Under the pieces are notes generated by a model, which worked only from the letters and a program-made list of their open reading frames with translations, made no database searches and was not told the origin of the DNA. The position numbers and the translations under genes were made by a program. Of a stretch of 64,000 nucleotides of DNA, positions 44,057-53,313 are shown in pieces (positions within the stretch are counted from its first letter, which is position 1; each line of letters starts with the position of its first letter). This DNA comes from Pseudoclavibacter terrae (lineage in GTDB: Bacteria > Actinomycetota > Actinomycetes > Actinomycetales > Microbacteriaceae). The stretch is taken from assembly GCF_008831075.1 (NCBI RefSeq), contig NZ_WBJX01000004.1, positions 1-64,000 of the forward strand, written 5' to 3'.

Positions 44057-44113
44057 GGAAACCTCTCCTCGTAGCGGGAAAGTTCCCCCAACGAAGTGAC
44101 TTTGCCATCCCGA
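44057..44113. repeat. Palindromic intergenic element, divergent copy 3
   Basis: Shares with the two copies at 45174-45345 the blocks GGAAA, CCTCGT, a central inverted repeat (here GGGAAAGTTCCC) and the ending CTTTGCCATCCCGA. The left outer arm is missing. It lies between the GT4 gene and the DUF559-type gene. Confidence 0.6.
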
Positions 44114-44193
44114 ACTCGGTGACTGGGCATCGAATCCGCGACTGACGTCGACTCGCGCTGTGGATAACTTCGCCCCCACGTGCGGGCGCTCCC

Positions 44194-44199
44194 TACCCT
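44194..44199 (+). promoter_or_regulatory. -10 box of a leaderless promoter for the DUF559-type gene
   Basis: TACCCT, 6 bases before the ATG at 44206. Confidence 0.5.
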
Positions 44200-44205
44200 G
44201 TCCGC

Positions 44206-45162
44206 ATGACGACAGACCCACCGCTCCCGCCCTCACCGCCCGGCTCCGCCTTCACCACGGGTGAAGGGCTCCGTGCGGGCCTCAGCGCACGTGAAGTCTT
44301 CGGATCGGGCTACACGCGCCCGCACCACGGTATCCGAACGAGAGAGGAACCGGTCACCCCCGAAGCCATGGCGAGGGCATATCTACCGCGAATGCGCGCC
44401 TGGCAAGCCTTCGGCGACACGACCGCTGCGATCTTCTGGGGTCTACCGCTGCCGACTCGCCTGCTCACAAGCATGACGGTGCACATCGTCGTGCCAACCG
44501 GGAGGAACGCGCCGAAGGGGAAGAGACTCGCAGCCCGGCGCATCTCGCCAGACAAATGGGAACGCATCGAACACCTGGGCACGCCGCTGGCAAGTCCAGC
44601 GCTGACTTGGGCGCTTCTCGCGCGCATCCTGTCGACACAGGAACTCGTCACGATCGGGGACGCTCTTGTCTCCACATCGCGGAACTACCGTTCGCTCCGT
44701 CGACCGGACGATCCGAGTATTCCCAACAACGAATACACGAGCTCCCCTCCCCTCGCCTCACTCGAACAGCTCAGCGAAATGAGCAGCTGCTGGGGGCGAA
44801 CCATCGGTGCGTCCCGACTCCGCCTGTCCCTGCCGTTGATCCGCGAGGGTGTCGAATCACCGAGAGAGACGGCGACGCGCCTTGCACTCCTCGCCGCAGG
44901 ACTCCCCGAGCCGACGGTTGCGCACGAGGTCTTCCACGCAGGCCGTTTCCTCGGGCGCGTCGACCTCGCCTACCCGGAGCTCAGGATCGCCATCGAGTAC
45001 GACGGCAAGCACCACTGGACCGAGGAACAGGCGCTCAAGGACATCGCGCGAATCAACCGGATCCAGCAGACCGGTTGGCTCGTTATCCGAGTGACCCGCA
45101 AGCAGCTCTCGAACCCTGCGGAGTTTCTCGCGCAGGTGCGCACGGCAATGACCCGCGCGTAA
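44206..45162 (+). CDS. DUF559 (Vsr-like endonuclease fold) protein with AbiEi-like N-terminal region
   Basis: A 318-residue protein. The C-terminal 110 residues have the PD-(D/E)xK-like DUF559 pattern: GRFLGRVDLAYPELRIAIEYDGKHHW, in which Asp, Glu and Lys are candidate metal and catalytic residues, then RINRIQQTGWLVIRVTRKQL. The N-terminal two thirds resemble the unnamed region of actinobacterial AbiEi/DUF559 proteins (TTAAIFWGLPLP, HIVVPTGRN, SPALTWALLARIL). Base composition looks more AT-rich than neighbours. It stands alone, convergent with the LCP gene, with one palindromic repeat upstream and two downstream. It has been linked in annotation to type IV toxin-antitoxin systems, but no partner toxin is adjacent. 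Function unknown. Confidence 0.75.
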   Translation: MTTDPPLPPSPPGSAFTTGEGLRAGLSAREVFGSGYTRPHHGIRTREEPVTPEAMARAYLPRMRAWQAFGDTTAAIFWGLPLPTRLLTSMTVHIVVPTGRNAPKGKRLAARRISPDKWERIEHLGTPLASPALTWALLARILSTQELVTIGDALVSTSRNYRSLRRPDDPSIPNNEYTSSPPLASLEQLSEMSSCWGRTIGASRLRLSLPLIREGVESPRETATRLALLAAGLPEPTVAHEVFHAGRFLGRVDLAYPELRIAIEYDGKHHWTEEQALKDIARINRIQQTGWLVIRVTRKQLSNPAEFLAQVRTAMTRA

Positions 45163-45173
45163 GACGGAGGGTT

Positions 45174-45242
45174 CGCTTCGGGATGGGGAAATCACCTCGT
45201 GCCGGAAAACTTCCGACAAGACAGAGAACTTTCCATCCCGAA
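45174..45242. repeat. Palindromic intergenic element, copy 1
   Basis: 69 bases. Outer arms TCGGGATGG (45178) and CCATCCCGA close a long imperfect palindrome with the inner inverted repeat GGAAAACTTCC. The first 41 bases are identical to copy 2. Confidence 0.8.
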
Positions 45243-45276
45243 AGATGTCGAACCGATCCCGGACAGGACAACGCCC

Positions 45277-45345
45277 CGCTTCGGGATGGGGAAATCACCT
45301 CGTGCCGGAAAACTTCCCGCGAAACAGGGAGCTTTCCATCCCGAG
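45277..45345. repeat. Palindromic intergenic element, copy 2
   Basis: 69 bases, 103 bases downstream of copy 1 in the same orientation. The first 41 bases match copy 1 exactly, then about eight substitutions are scattered in the remaining 28. Outer arms TCGGGATGG / CCATCCCGA are conserved. Confidence 0.8.
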
Positions 45346-45379
45346 ACAACGAGGGGGCGATCCGGGGCGCGACGGGCGC

Positions 45380-45418
45380 GAGCGCGGGCGGCGAGCGCGG
45401 GCGGCGAACGCGGGTGGC
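45380..45418. repeat. 13-bp tandem repeat, three copies
   Basis: GAGCGCGGGCGGC twice (45380-45392, 45393-45405) and a third variant GAACGCGGGTGGC (45406-45418), just before the end of the LCP gene. Confidence 0.75.
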
Positions 45419-45432
45419 GCGGGCGGGCCGCG

Positions 45433-46818
45433 CTACTCGGCGGGGGCGGTTTCCTCGGGGGCCGGCACCTCGGGCGGGTCGGATGCGATCGCGTCCTGGA
45501 CGGCGACGTGGACGGCTGGGATGTCCGGGTTGCCCTGGTCGAAGTTCGGCGGCACGATGTCGAGGCGGACGCTGTTGCCGCTTCGGGACTTCAGGAGGAG
45601 GTCGCCGACGTACCCGATCATGCCCTCGGGGATGTCGGTCTGCACCACCTTCTCGAGCGCATCCGTGACGGGGCCGATCTTGCCGAGCAGGTTGCTGGGG
45701 GTCATGGTCGCGACCATCGCCTCCTGCAGCTGTCGCTGGCGTTCCATGCGCGCGAAGTCGGTGGTCTCGTAGCGGGAGCGGGCGTACCAGAGCGCGGTGG
45801 AGCCATCCATGTGCTGCTGCCCCACCTCGATGAACTCCGTCGCGGGCGCCCATCCGGGCGAGCCGTCATCGTTGATGCCGATGCCGACGCGTTCGGTCAC
45901 GTTGATGTCGACGCCGCCGAGGGCATCGATGAGCTCCGTGAAGCCCGCCATGTCGACGAGCACGTAGTACTGGATGCTCAGTCCGGTGATGCCTTCGACG
46001 GCGTCGCGCATCGCCTCGATGCCGGGCTCTGAGCCCTTCTCGGCGGCGTCGGCGTAGCTGCCGCTCTCGGAGATCGTGGCCTCGGTGTAGACGGAGTTGA
46101 GGTAGCAGACGTCGACGGCGCAGCCCTCGTAGAGATTCGGGTAGAGGTCCTGCATCGGCCCCTCGGAGAAGGGGAAGCTCTCCATGGCTCGCGGCAGTCC
46201 GATGGTCGTGAGCTTGCCGGTGAACGCGTTGAAGCTCATGACGCTGATGGAGTCGGGGCGGAGCCCTTCGCGGTCGTCGCCGCGGTCGCCGCCGAGCATC
46301 ATGATATTGAGCTGGCCGTCTGCGGGCAGCTGGATGCCGTTGGAGGCGCCGCCGAAGAGTCCTTCGATGGCGGACCTGCCCTGGTTGGCGACCTGCGAGG
46401 TCACCGCCGCGAAGACGAGCGGCACGGCGACGAGCACGACGCCGACGATGGCGATGAGGGGGCGCGCGACCTGTTCGAGCTTGATGATGCGCACGAGCCG
46501 CAAAGCGTCCAGTCCGCTCACCACCCACATGGCGATGTAGAAGAGCAGCATGAGGTGCGCGATCGTGATGCCGAGCGTTGTCGAGAAGACGAAGAGCAGG
46601 GGCCCGCGGAGCACGAAGGCGAGGAGGACGACCACGAGGATCGCGGCGATGCCGCCGAGCCAGATGGACAGCATGAAGCGCCCGAACTTGCGGTTCCCGG
46701 CGAGCACCTGCGCCGTTCCGGGCAGGAAGAAGTTCGCGACGAGCAGCCACCAGGCGCGCCTGGTCATGAGCTGCGGCGAGCTGGCGTCCGGGTACCGGAG
46801 CGGGAGGGTGAGTGTCAT
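45433..46818 (-). CDS. LytR-CpsA-Psr (LCP) family cell-wall glycan transferase
   Basis: A 461-residue membrane protein with a hydrophobic N-terminal region of about three or four helices (residues 20-150) and the extracytoplasmic LCP domain from about 165. Conserved residues: the Asp of LRPDSISVMSFN, the Arg of GLPRAMESFP, and YARSRYETTDFARMERQRQL with the diphosphate-binding arginines. LCP enzymes move glycan from polyprenyl diphosphate to peptidoglycan, so this is the best candidate for wall attachment of the locus's polysaccharide. It sits 59 bases after purE on the same strand. AGGA precedes the ATG at 46818. Confidence 0.92.
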   Translation of the reverse strand: MTLTLPLRYPDASSPQLMTRRAWWLLVANFFLPGTAQVLAGNRKFGRFMLSIWLGGIAAILVVVLLAFVLRGPLLFVFSTTLGITIAHLMLLFYIAMWVVSGLDALRLVRIIKLEQVARPLIAIVGVVLVAVPLVFAAVTSQVANQGRSAIEGLFGGASNGIQLPADGQLNIMMLGGDRGDDREGLRPDSISVMSFNAFTGKLTTIGLPRAMESFPFSEGPMQDLYPNLYEGCAVDVCYLNSVYTEATISESGSYADAAEKGSEPGIEAMRDAVEGITGLSIQYYVLVDMAGFTELIDALGGVDINVTERVGIGINDDGSPGWAPATEFIEVGQQHMDGSTALWYARSRYETTDFARMERQRQLQEAMVATMTPSNLLGKIGPVTDALEKVVQTDIPEGMIGYVGDLLLKSRSGNSVRLDIVPPNFDQGNPDIPAVHVAVQDAIASDPPEVPAPEETAPAE

Positions 46819-46877
46819 GGGGTCCTGCGGTCGAGGAGCGTGGAGGCGTGCGGCGGGTCTGGCCGGTGACGGCTTGG

Positions 46878-47420
46878 CTAGAGCGACTGCTTGAGGGCGT
46901 CGTTCTTGGCTTCGACGGCGTCGCGCAGTCCGTCACTGTAGTCGGCGAGTCTGGCCGCGAGCGCCTGATCGCCTGTGGCGAGGATGCGTGCGGCGAGGAT
47001 TCCCGCGTTCTTGGCGCCGCCGATGGAGACCGTGGCGACGGGGATGCCTGCTGGCATCTGCACGATCGAGAGGAGCGAGTCCATGCCGTCGAGGTACTTG
47101 AGCGGCACGGGGACGCCGATGACGGGGAGCGTCGTGAGGGATGCGACCATGCCGGGGAGGTGCGCGGCACCACCGGCTCCGGCGATGATGACGCGAATGC
47201 CTCGGTCGCGCGCTTCGCGGCTGTAGCTGACGAGCTTCTCCGGGGTGCGGTGTGCGGAGACCACTTCGACCTCGGCAGGAACGCCGAATTCTGCGAGCAC
47301 GTCGCGGGCTTCGTGCATGACGCGCCAGTCGCTGTCGCTGCCCATGATGATGCCGACGAGTGGCGCCTGCTGGGAGGCTTCGTCTGTGGGCGCTGGCGAT
47401 GCGGTGGGGTTCTCGCTCAT
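46878..47420 (-). CDS. purE: N5-carboxyaminoimidazole ribonucleotide mutase
   Basis: Class I PurE, converting N5-CAIR to CAIR in purine synthesis. The 180 residues include the phosphate loop [18 protein letters not shown] and [10 protein letters not shown] with the catalytic His, and an N-terminal 20-residue hydrophilic extension. The ATG at 47420 has TACGCT ending 7 bases upstream (47428-47433), so it may be transcribed from its own leaderless promoter as well as from purK upstream. Confidence 0.96.
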   Translation of the reverse strand: MSENPTASPAPTDEASQQAPLVGIIMGSDSDWRVMHEARDVLAEFGVPAEVEVVSAHRTPEKLVSYSREARDRGIRVIIAGAGGAAHLPGMVASLTTLPVIGVPVPLKYLDGMDSLLSIVQMPAGIPVATVSIGGAKNAGILAARILATGDQALAARLADYSDGLRDAVEAKNDALKQSL

Positions 47421-47427
47421 GCGTGCA

Positions 47428-47433
47428 AGCGTA
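47428..47433 (-). promoter_or_regulatory. -10 box of a leaderless purE promoter
   Basis: TACGCT on the minus strand, 7 bases before the ATG at 47420. Confidence 0.5.
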
Positions 47434-47503
47434 GACGCGGGTTCGCTGGGCGCCGCTGAGGCGTGCCGGTGGGGCTGGGCCTCCGGGCGCGCCCGGTCAC
47501 GGG

Positions 47504-48643
47504 TCAGACGGTGCTGTCGTCGTCGAAGGCGGCCGCTGCCGCGCGAGCGCGGTAGGCGACGTCGTCGAGTTCCGGACCGGCGACGGTCACGTGTCCGACC
47601 TTGCGCCCGGGGCGCGCGGACTTGCCGTAGCTGTGGATCTTCGCGTCGGGATGCGCGTGCATGGCCCGCTCGTAGCGGTCGCCGTAGCTGCCTTCTTGCG
47701 GGCCGCCGAGCACGTTGACCATGACGGCGTGGGGTGCGGTCATGCCGGTGTCGCCGAGAGGGAGGTCGAGGACTGCGCGGAGGTGCTGTTCGAACTGGCT
47801 CGTCGTGGATCCGTCGATCGTCCAGTGCCCTGAGTTGTGGGGGCGCATGGCGAGCTCGTTGACGAGGATGCGCTGGTCGGTGGTCTCGAAGAGCTCGACC
47901 GCGAGCACGCCGGTGACGTCGAGGCCGAGGGCGACGGACTGGGCGATGGTCGCGGCGACGTAGCCGAGGCGGTCGTCTGCTCCTTCTGCGCCAGGCGCCG
48001 GGGCGAGGACCTCGGCGCACACGCCGTCCCGTTGCACGGTCTCGACGATGGGCCAGAGGGCGATCTCGCCGGAGGGACGGCGGGCGACGAGCTGCGCGAG
48101 CTCGCGGCGGAAGTCGACTCGCTCTTCGACGAGGAGCGGCTCGCCTGCTTCGAACCAGTCGGCGCCCTCAGCGCCGGAGCGCACGATGCGCACGCCCTTG
48201 CCGTCGTACCCGCCGCGCGGCGTCTTGAGCACCGCGACGCCGCCGTTGGCGTCGATGAATGCCTGCAGCTCGGCCTCGTCTCGCACCTCGGCCCACTCGG
48301 GGATGGGGATGCCGAGTTCCGCGAGTCGTCGGCGCATGAGCAGCTTGTCCTGCGCGTACTGGAGGGCGTGGGGTCCGGGACGCACGGCGACACCCGCGTC
48401 GACCAGCCCGCGGAGCACGTCCTGCGGGACGTGCTCGTGGTCGAAGGTGACAACATCCACGCCGCGAGCGAACGCGAGCACCTCTTCGAGCACGTGCATG
48501 TCGCCGACCTCGGTGACCGCCCGATCTGCGCTCTCGCCGCGGCCGGCGGCGAAGACCCGCAGGTCGATATCCAGCTCGATAGCGGGCGGGAGCATCATTC
48601 GCGCGAGCTGCCCTGCTCCGATGACGCCGACGACCTGACCCAT
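47504..48643 (-). CDS. purK: N5-carboxyaminoimidazole ribonucleotide synthase
   Basis: ATP-grasp enzyme making N5-CAIR from AIR, bicarbonate and ATP, the substrate for PurE. The 379 residues show the N-terminal [11 protein letters not shown], the ATP-grasp segments [13 protein letters not shown] and LLVEERVDF, and the conserved [17 protein letters not shown]. The ATG at 48643 has GGAG upstream. purK-purE order on one strand is normal for actinobacteria. The 83-base gap to purE contains a CCGGGCGCGCCCGG palindrome at about 47483-47496. Confidence 0.96.
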   Translation of the reverse strand: MGQVVGVIGAGQLARMMLPPAIELDIDLRVFAAGRGESADRAVTEVGDMHVLEEVLAFARGVDVVTFDHEHVPQDVLRGLVDAGVAVRPGPHALQYAQDKLLMRRRLAELGIPIPEWAEVRDEAELQAFIDANGGVAVLKTPRGGYDGKGVRIVRSGAEGADWFEAGEPLLVEERVDFRRELAQLVARRPSGEIALWPIVETVQRDGVCAEVLAPAPGAEGADDRLGYVAATIAQSVALGLDVTGVLAVELFETTDQRILVNELAMRPHNSGHWTIDGSTTSQFEQHLRAVLDLPLGDTGMTAPHAVMVNVLGGPQEGSYGDRYERAMHAHPDAKIHSYGKSARPGRKVGHVTVAGPELDDVAYRARAAAAAFDDDSTV

Positions 48644-48869
48644 GGTTCGCTCCGTTCGAGAGTGTGCCGGCAGTCTGCTGCCGTGAAGGAGTCTGTGTGC
48701 CCGCATCGAATTCGACGTGAGGGGACTTCTCCCCGCCTGCGGTGCTGTGGCAATCTCGTGCCTGTGCTCTGACGTGTCTATACTCCGACGAGGGTCACAA
48801 CTCCCCGACAGTTTATCCTGCTTGCGGCGGCATCATCCCCGCAAGTGCCCCACGATGGAGGTCGAGCGC

Positions 48870-49499
48870 TTGACCAATCGCTCCCACAAGCACGCAGAGC
48901 CGCATCACTCTGAGCCTGAGGATTTCGTCGGCTTCGTCGCTGCTGAGACGGCCGAATTCGATCTTCCCGCTCAGCGCACCTCGAGGTCGCTCTGGGGCCG
49001 CGTCGCCAACGTGTTCCGGCGCATCGCCGCGTCCAAGGGCATGATGGCGCAGCTCATCAACTTCGGTCTCGTCGGCGGGGTCGGCTTCATCGTCGACACG
49101 GGCCTCTTCAATGTCCTCATGCTGACCGTGCTCAATCCGAGCGAGGTCGCGCACGGGGCGCTCTGGGCGAAGGTCATCTCGACGTGCGCCGCGATCGTGA
49201 CGAACTGGATCGGCAACCGCATCTGGACGTTCCGCCAGCACAAGCGGCAGGACAACTTCCGCGAGGCGATCGAGTTCTTCGGCGTCAGCCTCGTGGGGCT
49301 CGGCATCGGTCTTCTGCCGATCTGGTTCACGAACGCCGTGCTCGACAACCACTCGCTGGTGGCCTACAACATCGCGAACCTCGTTGGCATCGGCCTCGGT
49401 GCGATCTTCCGCTTCATCCTCTACCGCTTCTGGGTGTTCTCCCCGAAGCGCGTTGCCGAGATGCAGGAGAAGGACGGCTCAGACGTCGCGACCAGCTGA
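48870..49499 (+). CDS. GtrA family membrane protein (putative lipid-linked sugar flippase)
   Basis: A 209-residue protein with a hydrophilic His/Glu-rich N terminus and four transmembrane helices in the GtrA domain (about 60-190): LINFGLVGGVGFIVDTGLFN, TNWIGNRIWTFR, and FILYRFWVF at the end. GtrA proteins are thought to flip polyprenyl-linked sugars or act in glycan assembly. The start is probably TTG 48870, because GGAGGT lies exactly 7 bases upstream (48857-48862); an in-frame ATG at 48855 sits inside that site. A TATACT box near 48779 or TATCCT near 48814 could be the -10. It is divergent from purK. Confidence 0.85.
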   Translation: MTNRSHKHAEPHHSEPEDFVGFVAAETAEFDLPAQRTSRSLWGRVANVFRRIAASKGMMAQLINFGLVGGVGFIVDTGLFNVLMLTVLNPSEVAHGALWAKVISTCAAIVTNWIGNRIWTFRQHKRQDNFREAIEFFGVSLVGLGIGLLPIWFTNAVLDNHSLVAYNIANLVGIGLGAIFRFILYRFWVFSPKRVAEMQEKDGSDVATS

Positions 49500-49533
49500 C
49501 GCTGGCCCGCTGCCAAGCACCGACGTCTCTGCT

Positions 49534-50277
49534 CTAGGGCCCGCTGAGCTCCCGGATGCACGCGGCGACCGAGTTCGCGCTGGGGACGTCGACGAGCCGC
49601 AGCCGTTGCCCCGACACCGAGGTGATGACGATCGTTCCCGAGCGGAACATCGCCTGCCACAGGTTGCGCCGGACGGTGACGTCGACGATGGCGTTCATGG
49701 GGATCTCGCGGTTCTCGCTCGTCAGCGTGCCGTGGGAGAGCACGACCCGGTGCGTGGTGATGCGGTTGCGGGCCTGGAGCCACATGACGACGGGAACGAT
49801 CCCGAGCAGGACGATCGCGGCGAGCGAGACGAGCAGCCAGGCATGGCGTGCCCCGATGGTGGCCTCCTGCAGGGCGCCCAGGTTGTAGCCGGCGGCGCCG
49901 AAGCCGGCGATGAGGATCAGCGAGGGCAGCAGGAGGCGGCGCCCGTGTCTGCGGACCCGCATGACCGTCCGCTCGGGCAGGCGCATGCCGAGCGGCTCGT
50001 AGTGCCGCTGCGGGCCGCTGTCTGGCTGGGCGTATCCGTCGTACTGCTGGTTGCCGTACTGCTGGCTGCCGTACTGCTGGCTGGGGTCGCCGTGCTGCGG
50101 GTACTGCGTGTACGAGTGGGCTACCTGCTGCTGGGCGGGCTGGCTCGGGTACTGGTTCGGGTACTGTCCGGGCGCAGGCTGCCCCGGGTACTGCTGGAAG
50201 CTCGGCTGCGCGCTGGCGGGGGCACCGAAGATCTGGTCCCAGGACTGCTCGCTCGGGTGCGGTGGGCGGCCGCGCAT
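49534..50277 (-). CDS. PH-domain (bPH2/DUF304) membrane protein
   Basis: A 247-residue protein: residues 1-85 are a Gln/Tyr/Pro-rich low-complexity region, two helices lie at about 115-165, and the C terminus is a bacterial PH domain (NRITTHRVVLSHGTLTSENREIPMNAI). Its mycobacterial counterpart also lies beside birA. Role unknown, possibly envelope stress or protein assembly at the membrane. The ATG overlaps the birA stop (TGATG), so it is translated with birA. Confidence 0.85.
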   Translation of the reverse strand: MRGRPPHPSEQSWDQIFGAPASAQPSFQQYPGQPAPGQYPNQYPSQPAQQQVAHSYTQYPQHGDPSQQYGSQQYGNQQYDGYAQPDSGPQRHYEPLGMRLPERTVMRVRRHGRRLLLPSLILIAGFGAAGYNLGALQEATIGARHAWLLVSLAAIVLLGIVPVVMWLQARNRITTHRVVLSHGTLTSENREIPMNAIVDVTVRRNLWQAMFRSGTIVITSVSGQRLRLVDVPSANSVAACIRELSGP

Positions 50278-51149
50278 CAGGCCCCGTTCTCGGGGCGCAC
50301 CCGTTCGACGTCGCCCGCTGCGACGGCTCTCGTCTCGCCGTCGTCACCGCGGATCACGAGGTGCCCGTCTGGTGTGAGCTCGGTGGCGAATCCGTGCAGC
50401 ACCTCGCCCGAGGGGAGGGTTGCGGCGACTCGCGCTCGGAGGGTGGAGCAGGCGTCGCTCAGCTCGCCGTGCGCGCCGCTCGCGACGGCGTCTCCTCGTG
50501 CTGCACGAAGCGCGTCGAGGCGCGCCACGAACTCGGCGAGGTAGGCGGGGAGCAGTTCGGCGGGATGCGCGGGGAGCATGCCGCTGAGGCCGAGCGAGGT
50601 CGCGTGCGGGGTGGGGAGCTCGTCGGCCTGCAGCGTGATGTTGACGCCGGTGCCGACGACGCAGGAGAGCTCACCGTCACGAGTGCCGAGGACTCGGCCG
50701 AGGATTCCGGCGACCTTGCCGCCGTCGATCTGCACGTCGTTCGGCCATTTGATCTCGACGCGGGCCGCCTGCTCGTCTGGCCGGAAGCCCGGTGCTGGTG
50801 GTGAGAGCTCGAGGATCGCGCTGCGGAGGGCGAGGCCTGCGATGAGCGGCAGCCAGCCCAGGATGCGGGGAGCGGTCTCGTCGTCGGTGAGGCGCACGAG
50901 CGTCGACGCGGCGAGGCACTTGCCTCGTGGGGAGATCCATTCGCGCCCGTGCCGTCCGACGCCCGCGGTCTGCGCGTAGGTGACCAGCGTGCTGAGGGCC
51001 GGGTTCTGGCTGGCTTCTCCTCCGGTGCGCTCCCAGATGTCGGCGAGCACGTCGTTGGTCGAGGTCGCTTCCGGCACGGAGATGAGGCGGAGCTCGGTGC
51101 CGGCCGCCCGCCCCCCGAGGAGGAACTGGGTGATGGCGGGGGCGGTCAC
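50277..51149 (-). CDS. birA: Biotin-[acetyl-CoA-carboxylase] ligase, single-domain type
   Basis: Activates biotin to biotinyl-AMP and attaches it to the carboxylase carrier protein. The 290 residues lack the N-terminal DNA-binding domain of E. coli BirA. Motifs: ATSTNDVLADI, the biotin loop GVGRHGREWISPRGK, IKWPNDVQIDGGKVAGIL and VGTGVNI, then the small C-terminal SH3-like domain. The GTG at 51149 overlaps the stop of the upstream gene in GTGA. Next door accD and accE encode carboxylase subunits that depend on it. Confidence 0.94.
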   Translation of the reverse strand: MTAPAITQFLLGGRAAGTELRLISVPEATSTNDVLADIWERTGGEASQNPALSTLVTYAQTAGVGRHGREWISPRGKCLAASTLVRLTDDETAPRILGWLPLIAGLALRSAILELSPPAPGFRPDEQAARVEIKWPNDVQIDGGKVAGILGRVLGTRDGELSCVVGTGVNITLQADELPTPHATSLGLSGMLPAHPAELLPAYLAEFVARLDALRAARGDAVASGAHGELSDACSTLRARVAATLPSGEVLHGFATELTPDGHLVIRGDDGETRAVAAGDVERVRPENGA

Positions 51150-51589
51150 TGGGCACCCGCGATCGCCGAGCCGATGAAGGAGAGGTACACGAACGTCATC
51201 ACGACGGAGGCGAGGACGGCGACGAAGAGCGTGACGAGCGCGGTGATGGCGAGCGCCTTCGAGCGTCGCTTCTGCCAGAGGGCGACGATCGCGAGCACGA
51301 ACGCGACCGCCGCGATGGAGAGCGCGAGCGCGATGTTGAGCACGGGAACGGGGATGAACGCGAGCACCAGAGCGAGGACGGCGACGCCGAGCGCCCACAT
51401 CCCCCAGATGCTGCGCCGCGATTCCGGAGCAGCCGCCGGCTTGTCGCCGCGCGCGCTCGCGTCGTACGGGGTGACGGGGGCGCTCGGCGGCAGCATGCAC
51501 TGCTGCGCCTGCGCATCCGGTGCGAGCGGTACTACCTCGGCGCCCGGTCGAGGCGCGGCCTCGTTCGGTGCACCAGTGCCCTGAGTCAT
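51146..51589 (-). CDS. Small DUF4190-like membrane protein
   Basis: A 147-residue protein with a disordered N terminus of about 60 residues and three hydrophobic helices, including [19 protein letters not shown] and a C-terminal [13 protein letters not shown], resembling the DUF4190 type. Function unknown. The ATG at 51589 is preceded by AGAGG. It is the first gene of a tightly overlapping trio with birA and the PH-domain gene, all coupled by stop-start overlaps. Confidence 0.65.
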   Translation of the reverse strand: MTQGTGAPNEAAPRPGAEVVPLAPDAQAQQCMLPPSAPVTPYDASARGDKPAAAPESRRSIWGMWALGVAVLALVLAFIPVPVLNIALALSIAAVAFVLAIVALWQKRRSKALAITALVTLFVAVLASVVMTFVYLSFIGSAIAGAQ

Positions 51590-51686
51590 GCCGTCAACCT
51601 CTCGAATGTCGTACGTCGCGCGTGTCTCGTGCACGCCGCCGGGCACTCAGGCTAACCCGTACGGCCGCATGTGAGCCGTTGCCCGG

Positions 51687-51692
51687 TAAAGT
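51687..51692 (+). promoter_or_regulatory. -10 box of a leaderless promoter for accD-accE
   Basis: TAAAGT, 7 bases before the GTG at 51700. Confidence 0.6.
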
Positions 51693-51699
51693 AGCGCGG

Positions 51700-53313
51700 G
51701 TGAACTCCGCACCACTTGACTCCGCAGCGTCCGGCCCGACTCCCACGAGCACGGCCGACAAGATCGCCGACCTCAGGGCCCGCCACGCGGAAGCGGTGAC
51801 GCAGGCGGAGGAGGTCTCCGCGGCGAAGCAGCACGCGAAGGGCAAGAAGACCGCCCGCGAGCGCATCCTCGAACTCCTCGACCCGGGTTCGTTCGTCGAG
51901 CTGGACGAGTACGTGCGTCACCGGACGACGGCGTTCGGCATGGATGCGCGCCGCCCGTACGGGGACGCGGTCATCACGGGCACCGGCACGATCCACGGTC
52001 GCGGAGTGGCGGTGTACTCGCAGGACTTCACGACGTTCGGCGGCTCGCTCGGCGAAGTCGCGGGCGAGAAGATCATCAAGATCATGGACCACGCCATGAA
52101 GGTGGGGGTGCCGATCATCGGCATGCTCGACTCGGGCGGGGCTCGCATCCAGGAGGGTGTCGTCGCGCTCGGGAAGTACGGCGAGATCTTCCGCCGGAAC
52201 ACGCAGGCCTCCGGCGTCATCCCGCAGATCTCCATCGTCATGGGTCCAGCTGCTGGCGGGGCCGTCTACTCCCCAGCGCTCACGGACTTCGTCATCATGG
52301 TCGACAAGACGAGCCACATGTTCGTGACGGGGCCAGACGTCATCAAGACGGTGACGGGCGAGGAGGTCGGCTTCGAGGAGCTGGGCGGCGCGCTCGCGCA
52401 CAACCGCACCTCGGGCGTCTCCCACTACCTGGCGGCGGATGAGGACGACGCGCTCGACTACGCGCGCCAGCTCCTCTCGTTCCTCCCTGACAACAACCAG
52501 GCGGAGCTGCCGAGCTACGACATCAAGACGGAGCTCGAGGTCACGGATCTCGACAAGAAGCTGAACACCGTCATCCCCGACTCCCCGAACCAGCCGTACG
52601 ACGTGAAGCAGGTCATCGAGCTCATCGTCGACGACGGCGACTTCCTCGAGGTGCAGCCGCTGTTCGCGCCGAACATCATCATCGGGTTCGCTCGCGTCGA
52701 CGGCACTTCGGTGGGCATCGTCGCGAACCAGCCGAACGCCATGGCGGGCACCCTCAACATCGAGGCCGGCGAGAAGGCCTCCAGGTTCGTCCGCTTCTGC
52801 GACGCGTTCTCCATCCCCATCCTCACGCTCGTGGATGTGCCCGGCTACCTGCCAGGCACCGACCAGGAGTGGTCTGGCGTCATCCGCCGCGGTGCGAAGC
52901 TGCTCTACGCGTATGCGGAGGCGACCGTGCCGCTGGTGACCGTCATCCTGCGCAAGGCCTACGGCGGCGCGTACATCGTCATGGGGTCGAAGCAGCTCGG
53001 CGCCGACCTGAACTTCGCGTGGCCGACGGCCGAGATCGCGGTCATGGGCGGCCAGGGGGCCGTGAACATCCTCTACCGCGGCGAGATCAAGCGTGCCGAG
53101 GAGGCCGGGGAGGACGTGGCCGCCGTGCGCACGCGCCTCGCGAACGAGTACACGTACAACGTGGCGTCGCCCTTCCTCGCGGCGGAGCGCGGCGAGCTCG
53201 ACTCGGTCATCGAGCCCGCGTCGACCCGCGTGATCGTCGCGAAGGCGTTGCGCACGCTGCGCACGAAGCGCGCTTCGCTGCCACCCAAGAAGCATGGGAA
53301 CATCCCGCTGTGA
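51700..53313 (+). CDS. accD5: Acyl-CoA carboxylase beta (carboxyltransferase) subunit
   Basis: Carboxyltransferase half of acetyl-/propionyl-CoA carboxylase, supplying malonyl- or methylmalonyl-CoA for lipid synthesis. The 537 residues are full length. The N-terminal domain has [17 protein letters not shown] and [16 protein letters not shown]; the C-terminal domain has [13 protein letters not shown] and [14 protein letters not shown], the oxyanion-hole Gly-Gly and acyl-CoA binding motifs. The position beside birA and accE and the sequence type match mycobacterial AccD5. The GTG at 51700 is supported by a TAAAGT box 7 bases upstream. The biotin carboxylase/carrier subunit is not in this window. 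Confidence 0.94.
   Translation: MNSAPLDSAASGPTPTSTADKIADLRARHAEAVTQAEEVSAAKQHAKGKKTARERILELLDPGSFVELDEYVRHRTTAFGMDARRPYGDAVITGTGTIHGRGVAVYSQDFTTFGGSLGEVAGEKIIKIMDHAMKVGVPIIGMLDSGGARIQEGVVALGKYGEIFRRNTQASGVIPQISIVMGPAAGGAVYSPALTDFVIMVDKTSHMFVTGPDVIKTVTGEEVGFEELGGALAHNRTSGVSHYLAADEDDALDYARQLLSFLPDNNQAELPSYDIKTELEVTDLDKKLNTVIPDSPNQPYDVKQVIELIVDDGDFLEVQPLFAPNIIIGFARVDGTSVGIVANQPNAMAGTLNIEAGEKASRFVRFCDAFSIPILTLVDVPGYLPGTDQEWSGVIRRGAKLLYAYAEATVPLVTVILRKAYGGAYIVMGSKQLGADLNFAWPTAEIAVMGGQGAVNILYRGEIKRAEEAGEDVAAVRTRLANEYTYNVASPFLAAERGELDSVIEPASTRVIVAKALRTLRTKRASLPPKKHGNIPL

Noticed and set aside
44206-45162. Complete type IV toxin-antitoxin pair
   Set aside because: Only the AbiEi/DUF559-like protein is present. 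The next gene is the convergent LCP transferase, not an AbiEii nucleotidyltransferase.
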